From the NCBI GenBank assembly GCA_965230485.1, contig CBDDLA010000001.1, forward strand, positions 2,170,001 through 2,234,000: a DNA stretch of 64,000 nucleotides. Direction: 5' to 3'. This DNA is from Putridiphycobacter sp965230485 (GTDB taxonomy: Bacteria > Bacteroidota > Bacteroidia > Flavobacteriales_D > Crocinitomicaceae). The notes beneath the pieces were generated by a model, which saw only the letters and a list, made by a program, of their open reading frames with translations, was not told the origin of the DNA and made no database searches. The translations under genes were made by a program, and so were the position numbers. Shown in pieces: positions 46,181 to 53,712 of the stretch (position 1 is its first letter; every line of letters starts with the position of its first letter).

Positions 46181-48732
46181 TGCGATCCAACATATTCTTT
46201 TTTTTATTATTCATTGGCAATACATTCATTCTGTCAGGCCAGAGTATTCTTAATCAAAAAATAGATGTCGCATTCAAAGATCAGTCTATTTATGCCTGTT
46301 TAAAAAAATTAGAATCAATAAGCAAGGTTACGTTTTCATATAATTCTAATGATGTAAAGCAAGTAAAAAAAAGGATTAGTCACTCCTATAAAAATCAAAC
46401 CATAAGGGCAATTCTTTCGGATTTATTTTCTGAAACAAACTTACAATTCAAAGAAATTGCCGACCAAATCACTATCTATTCAGTTCAACAAAAATCAAAT
46501 ACTGAATTAAGTTTAAGTGGATTCTTAATTGATAAACAATCAAAAGAAAAATTAATAGGAGCCAGAATATATTTTCCACAATTAAACATTGGATGCACTT
46601 CAAATGCATATGGTTATTATCATATTGATGTAATTAGGGGAGAATTTGACGTTATTGTTGATTATATTGGTAAGAAGCCAATACAGAGGCGTTTGAAAAT
46701 TGATGGCAGTTTGAAAATAAATTTTGAACTAGAAGAAGATACTTTAACTCTTAAGGCAATAGACGTAGATGGGAAGAAAACCAAGCCTTTCCATAAAGAG
46801 TCGGACATACAAATTGATCTCAGTGAAATTTCAATAAATCCTCAGCTTTTGCTTCAGTTACCCTCTTCAAATGGGTTGCCAGATGTCACAAAATACATTC
46901 AAAATATTGCAGGAATTCAACCTCTTTATGATGGGTCATCTTCGTTTCAAGTGCGTGGTTTGAGCAATGGTAATAATTTAATACTATTAGACGAAATCCC
47001 CATTTACCATCCCAATCATCTATTAGGCATTAACTCTATTATTAATTCAAATGCTGTTAATTCTATAAAATTCTACAAAGACTATATCCCGGCTAATTTT
47101 GGAATTCGAAATTCTTCAATTTTACAAATTTATACCAAAGAAGGCAATCTAAATAAATTTCAAGCTTCTGGAGGGCTTGGAGCTAACGTTCCTCATTTAA
47201 GTTTCGAAGGACCAATTATAAAGAATAAAGCATCATTTTATGTTTCAGGAAGACGATCGTTTGACGCCTTAAGTTCGATTAATTTTTTACCAGCATCAAA
47301 GCTTCCTAATCCAGATTTTTATGATATCACGGTAAAACTTAATTACAATATAAATAATGAAAATAGAATCTATTTGACGAGCTATATTGGCAATGATAAA
47401 ATAACCAGTTTTGATGGAGAGAGTACATTTTCGTGGGGAAATAATGCTTTTTCATTTAGGTGGAATAAAGTCATTTCAGACAAAATATTTAGTAATTTGA
47501 CCTTAATTAATAGTATTTTTAATTACAACAGCGAAGAAGATTCAGATTTTGGTCAAAAAATTATTTCTAGCCAAGTAAAGTATGATGTATCATACTTCAT
47601 CTCCAATAAAAGTAAACTAGAATTTGGAGGTTCTATTTTAAATACTAGAACACAAAGTGACGATTTTATTAAAGAAGCTGTTTTTTTAAACAGAAATAGC
47701 TATGAAACTGCTTTTTATGGGTCTCTTAATCATAAAATAAATCCTAAATTATCGCTTAAAATGGGATTGCGCTTACCATTCCATCATCACATTGGCACGC
47801 AAGATACATCAGTATTTTTACGACCAAATAAACTGTTTGAAACCATTATATATCAAAAAAATATTCCCTATGATTTTAAAATTTCTGCCGATCCTCGATT
47901 TCTATTATCTTATCAAGCCGACAAAAAGAATAACTTTCAATGGTCAGGGAATATTGCAACGCAGTTTACTCATATTTTAAACTATAATACCAGAATTCTA
48001 CCTGTCCAAGTTTGGATTAATCCTTCTAAATTTCTTCCCCCTGAACGTAACTATCAAACGTCCATTGCATGGAATAGAAAAGAAAAGACACTATCGCTTT
48101 CCTCCATTCTTTACTATCGTTTTGTAAATAATACAATAGACTTTGCAACGGTTGGATTTTCAAATGTTTCGACCATTGAAAGCAGGATATTAAGTGGACA
48201 TTTGAAGACTTTTGGTAGTGAATTCTCGCTACAATATCAGAAAACCAAAAAGTACTCGGCCAAGTTTTCATATGCCTATAATCATACTCGACAAACAACT
48301 GAAGGAATTAATCAGGGCAGACCATATGAACCAGACTATAACCGACCTCATTACCTATCATTTAGTCAGTATTATATAAAGTCTAAAAAATGGGAGTTTG
48401 GTGCTAACTTCGTTTTTCACGCCAAAACAGCTATTACTCTTCCTATTAGCAAAGCCATTATAAATAACGTAGAAGTACCCATTTACAGTAGCTCTAAAAA
48501 TAAAAGTTACCTGCCTTCACACGATCGGCTTGATGTTTCATTTAAACGAACACTTGGCATTAAGAAACAGAAGAACAGAGGGTATTTATTATTCACAATT
48601 ACAAATTCTTATTTTAGAAATAATATTTCAAACGCCTACCCAAGCTACCTGGATAATTTAAATGAGCTAGAAATAATAAGTCAAAACTTTATCCCTTTTA
48701 ATATTTATATCTATTACTATATCAAAATCTGA
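46180..48732 (+). CDS. TonB-dependent receptor with N-terminal STN signalling domain
   Basis: An 850-residue outer-membrane receptor. Signal peptide (about 1-20); secretin/TonB N-terminal STN domain (about 25-105; VAFKDQSIYACLKKLES); carboxypeptidase-like regulatory domain (about 110-200; GARIYFPQLNIG); plug domain (about 225-335; FQVRGLSNGNNLILLDEIPIY); then a 22-strand type barrel to the C-terminus. The STN domain marks it as a transducer that signals through FecR. The partner lipoprotein is DUF4249, not SusD, so the substrate is unknown. The plug reads LLDEIPIYHPNHLLG, close to the sequence in the second receptor of this window. Confidence 0.93.
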   Translation: MRSNIFFFLLFIGNTFILSGQSILNQKIDVAFKDQSIYACLKKLESISKVTFSYNSNDVKQVKKRISHSYKNQTIRAILSDLFSETNLQFKEIADQITIYSVQQKSNTELSLSGFLIDKQSKEKLIGARIYFPQLNIGCTSNAYGYYHIDVIRGEFDVIVDYIGKKPIQRRLKIDGSLKINFELEEDTLTLKAIDVDGKKTKPFHKESDIQIDLSEISINPQLLLQLPSSNGLPDVTKYIQNIAGIQPLYDGSSSFQVRGLSNGNNLILLDEIPIYHPNHLLGINSIINSNAVNSIKFYKDYIPANFGIRNSSILQIYTKEGNLNKFQASGGLGANVPHLSFEGPIIKNKASFYVSGRRSFDALSSINFLPASKLPNPDFYDITVKLNYNINNENRIYLTSYIGNDKITSFDGESTFSWGNNAFSFRWNKVISDKIFSNLTLINSIFNYNSEEDSDFGQKIISSQVKYDVSYFISNKSKLEFGGSILNTRTQSDDFIKEAVFLNRNSYETAFYGSLNHKINPKLSLKMGLRLPFHHHIGTQDTSVFLRPNKLFETIIYQKNIPYDFKISADPRFLLSYQADKKNNFQWSGNIATQFTHILNYNTRILPVQVWINPSKFLPPERNYQTSIAWNRKEKTLSLSSILYYRFVNNTIDFATVGFSNVSTIESRILSGHLKTFGSEFSLQYQKTKKYSAKFSYAYNHTRQTTEGINQGRPYEPDYNRPHYLSFSQYYIKSKKWEFGANFVFHAKTAITLPISKAIINNVEVPIYSSSKNKSYLPSHDRLDVSFKRTLGIKKQKNRGYLLFTITNSYFRNNISNAYPSYLDNLNELEIISQNFIPFNIYIYYYIKI

Positions 48733-49548
48733 TTGATGAAAAAGTATACCCTCATATTGACTGGTTTGATCATTGTATTAAGTTGTAATAAAGACATCCA
48801 ATACGATCTTAACATTGATGCAGAAATATTTATAAATGCAGAATTTATTGATAGCATGATAAAACAAAAAATTACGATATATAAAAACAATCCTATTAAG
48901 GATCAATCCTTATTCGACCCTATAAAAAATTCAGAATTTCTAGTAGAACAACTGGGAAATTCCTACACTTTTTCATCAACCGATTCAGGCTTTTATTTGT
49001 CAAATATTCCTTTTGTGCTAGAAGGTGGTGAGCCATATACGGTCAGCTATAAAGTTGATACTGCAGAATTAATTGAAACCTATGAAACACCATATGCCAT
49101 TCAAATTGACAGTCTATTTGTCTCTTCAGATGGTTTCTTTCGTGACATTGCCATTCAATTGAAATCTCCAATTCGGCAATATTTTACTTACAAACTGTAT
49201 AAATGGGACGTTGAAAACACTTTTGAAGATTCTATTATGGTTGTTGATTCAATCTGGACTGAAAATTTCAGTGAGGAACGCTTTCAAGTAATAGAGGTGG
49301 ATGCTGGTGTAAATAAAATTTTACTGCCTGCAAATGAAAGATATACTGAAATTGACGAAGGTACAAAACTAAAAGTGGTCATTACAGTAATTTCTAAGCA
49401 AACAAGTGACTATTTCTTAATTCTCAATAACTATTTTGAAACCATTGCAACTTCAAGTCTTTATGTTAATCCTCCAAGATTTTATCAAAATCATTTTTAC
49501 GGTGTAACATATGCTTTCTCAAGGGATTCTTCTTTCATTACACTTTAA
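48733..49548 (+). CDS. DUF4249 lipoprotein, partner of the STN receptor
   Basis: A 271-residue lipoprotein (signal ending IIVLSC), starting directly after the receptor stop. Beta-rich DUF4249 pattern: FINAEFIDSM, ISNIPFVLEGGEPYTVSYKV-like strand region, and a closing VNPPRFYQNHFYGVTYAF. It should sit at the outer leaflet next to the receptor and play a SusD-like capture role; this is an inference from constant pairing with TonB receptors. A weaker relative is encoded at 52826-53710. Confidence 0.8.
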   Translation: MMKKYTLILTGLIIVLSCNKDIQYDLNIDAEIFINAEFIDSMIKQKITIYKNNPIKDQSLFDPIKNSEFLVEQLGNSYTFSSTDSGFYLSNIPFVLEGGEPYTVSYKVDTAELIETYETPYAIQIDSLFVSSDGFFRDIAIQLKSPIRQYFTYKLYKWDVENTFEDSIMVVDSIWTENFSEERFQVIEVDAGVNKILLPANERYTEIDEGTKLKVVITVISKQTSDYFLILNNYFETIATSSLYVNPPRFYQNHFYGVTYAFSRDSSFITL

Positions 49549-49594
49549 GAAAGAATCAACTTTATCAGTTTTTGCAGAAAAAATTAAATTAGGA

Positions 49595-49620
49595 TAGGGG
49601 TAATCTATTTCATAATCGAC
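49595..49620 (+). promoter_or_regulatory. Putative ECF promoter in front of the LVIVD lipoprotein operon
   Basis: TAGGGGTA (49595-49602), 14 bases, CGAC (49617-49620), with the ATG 31 bases further on. It is identical in core and spacing to the element before fecR. Confidence 0.65.
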
Positions 49621-49651
49621 CTTACTATAGATAAAACATAAAAATAAGATT

Positions 49652-50170
49652 ATGAAAAAAATTAAAATTCCAATTTTCTGTTTTATGGCAACACTTTTAG
49701 TTTTAAGTTGCAATAAAAACAAGGAAAAAGAAGTGATTGGTTTAAAACCAGTTTACACGTCAACAGAAACGCTTGAAAGAATAGAAGTGAGAGAAAATGA
49801 GCCTTTAGACAAACCAGGAAAAATATATGTTTACGAAAATTATTTAATGGTTAATGATCAATCAAAAGGCATTCATATTTATGACAACTCGAACCCATCA
49901 AATCCAACACATTTATCTTTTATAGCTATTCCAGGAAATATGGATTTTTCTGTAAGGAATAGTTCTTTATATGCTGATAATATTACCGATTTAGTTGTTT
50001 TCGATATCAGCCAACCAGCAAAACCTGCTTATAGCAGTAGAGTAAAATCTGTTTTCCCAAGTCAAACAGCTCCTGACCAACAAGGTTATTTTGAATGTGT
50101 AGATCCATCAAAAGGTGTTGTTCTGAAATGGGAAACGGCAGTATTAATTAATCCTGAATGTTCTAAATAA
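49652..50170 (+). CDS. LVIVD-like propeller lipoprotein, short
   Basis: A 172-residue lipoprotein (signal ending LLVLSC). It carries two or three LVIVD-like blades (GKIYVYENYLMVNDQSKGIH, IYDNSNPSNPTHL, DLVVFDISQPAKPAY), which is too few for a closed propeller. It may complete one with another subunit, perhaps the similar protein encoded just downstream. The final part contains two cysteines (YFECVDP, NPECSK). It is preceded by the ECF-type promoter element and followed after 10 bases by its paralogue. Confidence 0.72.
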   Translation: MKKIKIPIFCFMATLLVLSCNKNKEKEVIGLKPVYTSTETLERIEVRENEPLDKPGKIYVYENYLMVNDQSKGIHIYDNSNPSNPTHLSFIAIPGNMDFSVRNSSLYADNITDLVVFDISQPAKPAYSSRVKSVFPSQTAPDQQGYFECVDPSKGVVLKWETAVLINPECSK

Positions 50171-50180
50171 AAAAATTATC

Positions 50181-50972
50181 ATGAAAAATTTAAAAAAATA
50201 TATTTTTGGCACATTTGCCATATTAGCATTTTTAAGTTGTGAAAAGGAGGAAATAACGCCTGCTATTACTCCTCAAGGCAATGTTCAAGAAAATGCTGTT
50301 TCTAACTCAGTAGGTCAAGGTGGTTCACTTGCACAATTTACAATCATAGATGAATATATGTATACACTCGACAATAAGTCGATTAAAGTGTTTAACCTGA
50401 CTAATGCAACTAATCCACAACTTGTAAATACTGTTAATTTAGGGTACGGTATCGAAACGATTCATGCCAATAATGGTAATTTATTTATTGGAACAAATGA
50501 TGGTGTTAGAATTGTAGATGCAACTGATCCTGTTAATATTGTAGAGGTATCTGAATTCGAGCATGTAACATCTTGCGACCCTGTAGTTGCAAATCCTGAT
50601 TTTGCTTTTTCTACCTTGAGAGGCGGAACTGTTTGTGGTGGGAACAATAATCAATTAGATATTATTGATATTGCTGATATCAGTAACCCAACTTTACGCC
50701 AATCCATAGAATTGGTTAATCCATTCGGATTAGGCTTAGACTTATCAACTCCAAATATACTTTACGTATGTGATGGTACAGATGGCCTAAAAGTCTATGA
50801 TATTTCAAACACTGACGATATCCAGTTGGTTAAGCACTATCAAAACATTTATTCAAAAGATGTTATTTCAACAGAAAATGGAACTTTAATTATTCTTGGG
50901 CTTAGTGCTATTTATCAATATGATAGTACAGACCCTCTTGACTTAAAGGTTACTTCAGAAATTCTAATTTAA
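50181..50972 (+). CDS. LVIVD repeat lipoprotein
   Basis: A 263-residue lipoprotein (signal ending ILAFLSC). The mature protein consists of LVIVD-type blades: IIDEYMYTLDNKSIKVFNL, LFIGTNDGVRIVDATDP, LDIIDIADISNPTL, VCDGTDGLKVYDISN. These beta-propeller proteins are surface or periplasmic and of unknown function. It is the middle gene of a three-gene group with the short LVIVD lipoprotein and a barrel protein. Confidence 0.82.
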   Translation: MKNLKKYIFGTFAILAFLSCEKEEITPAITPQGNVQENAVSNSVGQGGSLAQFTIIDEYMYTLDNKSIKVFNLTNATNPQLVNTVNLGYGIETIHANNGNLFIGTNDGVRIVDATDPVNIVEVSEFEHVTSCDPVVANPDFAFSTLRGGTVCGGNNNQLDIIDIADISNPTLRQSIELVNPFGLGLDLSTPNILYVCDGTDGLKVYDISNTDDIQLVKHYQNIYSKDVISTENGTLIILGLSAIYQYDSTDPLDLKVTSEILI

Positions 50973-50982
50973 TACAATTGTT

Positions 50983-51708
50983 ATGAAGCGCATTGCATTT
51001 ATCTTCTCACTAAGTTTCACATTTTCAATTTTTTCGCAAGATGTAAAGCCAAAGTACAATTTCATGGAATCCGAAAAAATAGTTAAGCTAGACTTACTTA
51101 GTTTGTTTAACATGACACCAACCTTAGGTGTTGAACTAGAGTCAAAAGTAAGTGAACAACTTTCTTTTCAGGTCGGAGTTGGAATAATACCTTCCTTTTT
51201 TCAGCCTTTGGTTGGTAGTGACTTAGGCGAGTTTAATAACTTTTTTGGGAATAATAATGCCAATGGATTCGATGGATTAAGAGGTTATAGATTAAGTGCC
51301 CAAAGTAGGTTCTACATTTTCAAAAAACCGACTCGATACATTTCTACTGGTCTAAGTTTTCGTCATATCATTGTTCGAGATCGTGATGTCCAAGTAGGAA
51401 TGGAACCTTTTGAAGGATCTAATGGGATTACTGAATTTGCTTACTTTAAAAATGTTGATATGCGCTTTCATCAGTTTAGAACGGCCTTTGATTTTAAATA
51501 TGGATTTCAGAAAAATATGGGAGACCGTTTTACATTGGATTGTAATTTCGGATTTAGGCTCGGCACAACCAATGTTCAATCCAGATCAGAAATACCAGAA
51601 AGTGGAACTTTAGCACCAAACTGGAACAACAGAATCATACTTGTTGATAATTACAAACGGACTAGACTGACTCCAGTATTCGGTTTAAAAATTGGGTATC
51701 GGTTATAA
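50983..51708 (+). CDS. Outer-membrane beta-barrel protein
   Basis: A 241-residue protein with signal peptide ending IFSQ. Barrel-like alternating strands fill the rest (LSFQVGVGIIP, YRLSAQSRFYIF, YISTGLSFRHIIV, FDFKYGFQKNMG, LDCNFGFRLGTT), and it ends with PVFGLKIGYRL, a usual C-terminal strand. No specific family is recognised. It is the last gene of the sigma/FecR/receptor region, and a strong terminator follows. Confidence 0.72.
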   Translation: MKRIAFIFSLSFTFSIFSQDVKPKYNFMESEKIVKLDLLSLFNMTPTLGVELESKVSEQLSFQVGVGIIPSFFQPLVGSDLGEFNNFFGNNNANGFDGLRGYRLSAQSRFYIFKKPTRYISTGLSFRHIIVRDRDVQVGMEPFEGSNGITEFAYFKNVDMRFHQFRTAFDFKYGFQKNMGDRFTLDCNFGFRLGTTNVQSRSEIPESGTLAPNWNNRIILVDNYKRTRLTPVFGLKIGYRL

Positions 51709-51758
51709 CTAACTAATATCATACGGTTTTTAATATGTATTAGCTTCCCTTAGGAAGT

Positions 51759-51790
51759 AAAATCCCCCACTAATTAGTGGGGGATTTTTT
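51759..51790 (+). terminator. Rho-independent terminator after the barrel-protein gene
   Basis: A near-perfect palindrome (AAAATCCCCCACTAA and its complement, 51759-51788) with five G-C pairs in a row and a T run to 51790. It lies about 50 bases past the stop and closes the receptor region. Confidence 0.92.
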
Positions 51791-51979
51791 ATTTGTAGTT
51801 AAACCCAATTACAAGTTGTATTTTGAATATAGCTATGATACATAAGAAATTTACATTTAGCAAAATGTGCTTTTGACTGATACTAACAGCTATTACATTA
51901 AATTTAGAAATTATTTTTTATACTAAATAGTTATGTACATTTGGTTGTTGCAGTTAATTTAAAAAATCTACGAAATTAG

Positions 51980-52771
51980 ATGAACAAAACGATATTTGAG
52001 ATTACCAAAATGGATTGTCCATCAGAGGAAAATTTAATACGAATGAAACTGGACGGAATCTCAAGTATTGCAAATTTGGACTTTGACATTTCAAACCGAA
52101 AATTGACTGTTTTTCATAGCGGAGAAATTGACCAAATCGAAAATTCAATTCTCGAACTGAATTTAGGCGGAAAAAAAATATCGACCGAACAGACTAACCA
52201 AACTGAATTTAATGAAAAAGCAAACCAGAAAAAACTACTCTGGACAGTATTTGGAGTAAACTTTGCTTTTTTCCTAATTGAAATGACAACTGGAATAATC
52301 TCAGGATCAGTGGGTTTAGTCGCAGATAGTATAGACATGCTTGCAGATAGCTTCGTCTATGGAATTAGTTTGTTTGCGGTTGGGGGAACTTTAATAAGAA
52401 AAAAGCGGATTGCAAAACTTGCTGGATATTTTCAAATAATACTTGCGATTATTGGATTTTTAGAAGTTTTGAGAAGGTTTTTCGGACTAGAGCAGCTTCC
52501 CCGCTTTTCAACAATGATTATCGTTTCAATTTTTGCACTGATTGCAAATGGAATTTGTCTTTACGTTTTGCAAAAGTCAAAGAGTAAGGAAGAGGCTCAT
52601 ATGAAAGCGAGTATGATTTTTACATCAAATGACGTGATTATCAATTTAGGAGTAATAATTGCAGGACTTCTGGTAAATTGGTTGAATTCAAGCAAGCCTG
52701 ATTTGATTATTGGAATAATTGTTTTTGTTTTAATAATTCAAGGAGCTTTTAGAATATTGAAAATTAAGTAA
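51980..52771 (+). CDS. Cation diffusion facilitator-type transporter with N-terminal metal-binding-like domain
   Basis: A 263-residue protein. The N-terminal about 65 residues have the ferredoxin-like fold pattern of heavy-metal-associated domains, with TKMDCPSEENLIRMKL in place of the CxxC motif (only one Cys). The rest has five or six membrane segments with the CDF motif SVGLVADSIDMLADS. The usual His of the first metal site is Asp here, so metal preference is uncertain; Zn, Co or a similar divalent cation is likely. It stands alone between the terminator at 51790 and a convergent gene, unlike its operonic neighbours, so it may be an acquired single gene. A TACATTTG at 51936-51943 may be its -7 box. 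Confidence 0.85.
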   Translation: MNKTIFEITKMDCPSEENLIRMKLDGISSIANLDFDISNRKLTVFHSGEIDQIENSILELNLGGKKISTEQTNQTEFNEKANQKKLLWTVFGVNFAFFLIEMTTGIISGSVGLVADSIDMLADSFVYGISLFAVGGTLIRKKRIAKLAGYFQIILAIIGFLEVLRRFFGLEQLPRFSTMIIVSIFALIANGICLYVLQKSKSKEEAHMKASMIFTSNDVIINLGVIIAGLLVNWLNSSKPDLIIGIIVFVLIIQGAFRILKIK

Positions 52772-52825
52772 ATAATAGAAAAACATTAACCATAACAATC
52801 GTTATAGGCAATTGCTTCTTCTTGC

Positions 52826-53710
52826 TTACTTTATAAAAATAGTATCCGTATAAACGCTTTGCCCTGCAAAAATTCCAAAACCATCTGTGATATTAGAAAA
52901 TACCTGAACAGGTTCTCCGAAAGGATTGCCTTGTACTTCAAGATATTTCTGTAAAGTGGTTCTGTATTTATATAAGTCTGCACTAATGCTTTTTAAGACC
53001 ACAATAATGGTATCGGGTTCACTATCCATGTATTTTTTTACCCTGTAAGTGTACTCAGAACCATTAAAATTATCATCTCTAAACAGTAGTCCTTCATCAG
53101 AGCAAATATCACCTTCTGGATCTGTATTACCGTAAGTATTGATGTCTTTAGTACATACCCATCCATTATCATAATAATCAGTCTGTAAAACCCCAGGCTC
53201 TATTTCAAAAGAGAAACTTTCTTTCGAAACCACCACCATACTATAATAATTTTCATCAGAACCATTATCTTTAAATGTAATTCCAATGTCCATATAATCT
53301 GCTTTTCTAAATGTATCCAACTTAGTAATTGATACCGCATTCGGTATTTTATTTTTAGAACTAATAGGATCAAAACCAGAATTTTCTACCCTTAACCCAT
53401 ATTCTTTTCCAGCTTCAGGTATAAAATTTGGCAAAACGTAAACCCCTTCCCCCTCATGTACAAATTGTCCTAGAGATTGATCAGTTTCATTAAAAAGCTC
53501 AGCTTTAGCCGTTAAAATACTTGGCAATGTCCCGCCATTGTTGAATAAAATATCTCTGCTTTCGCTCAATATAATTCTCATGGTATCTTTTGTCTCAAAC
53601 AGTGCATTTACGGTAATCCGAGATTTGATATCACTCTCTTTTAGTTTAATTTCTTTTTCACAAGCGAAAAACAGAAGGCTTAGTGTTATGATTAATATGT
53701 TATTCTTCAT
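52826..53710 (-). CDS. DUF4249 lipoprotein, partner of the second TonB receptor
   Basis: A 294-residue lipoprotein (signal ending LLFFAC). DUF4249 features are clear: SRITVNALFETKDTMRIILSE, FIPEAGKEYGLRVE, FRDDNFNGSEYTYRV, YKYRTTLQKYLEVQGNPFG, and EPVQVFSNITDGFGIFAG near the end. It begins 2 bases after the receptor stop. It should act with that receptor at the outer membrane; the substrate is unknown. It is a better match to the family than the one at 48733. Confidence 0.88.
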   Translation of the reverse strand: MKNNILIITLSLLFFACEKEIKLKESDIKSRITVNALFETKDTMRIILSESRDILFNNGGTLPSILTAKAELFNETDQSLGQFVHEGEGVYVLPNFIPEAGKEYGLRVENSGFDPISSKNKIPNAVSITKLDTFRKADYMDIGITFKDNGSDENYYSMVVVSKESFSFEIEPGVLQTDYYDNGWVCTKDINTYGNTDPEGDICSDEGLLFRDDNFNGSEYTYRVKKYMDSEPDTIIVVLKSISADLYKYRTTLQKYLEVQGNPFGEPVQVFSNITDGFGIFAGQSVYTDTIFIK

Positions 53711-53712
53711 CT

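Noticed and set aside
51980..52825. The idea that the CDF gene is an integron-like cassette because of AACCATAACAATCGTTATAGG-like sequence after it.
   Set aside because: I found no pair of matching core sites at both ends and no integrase, so this cannot be supported; only possible acquisition is kept as a weak finding.
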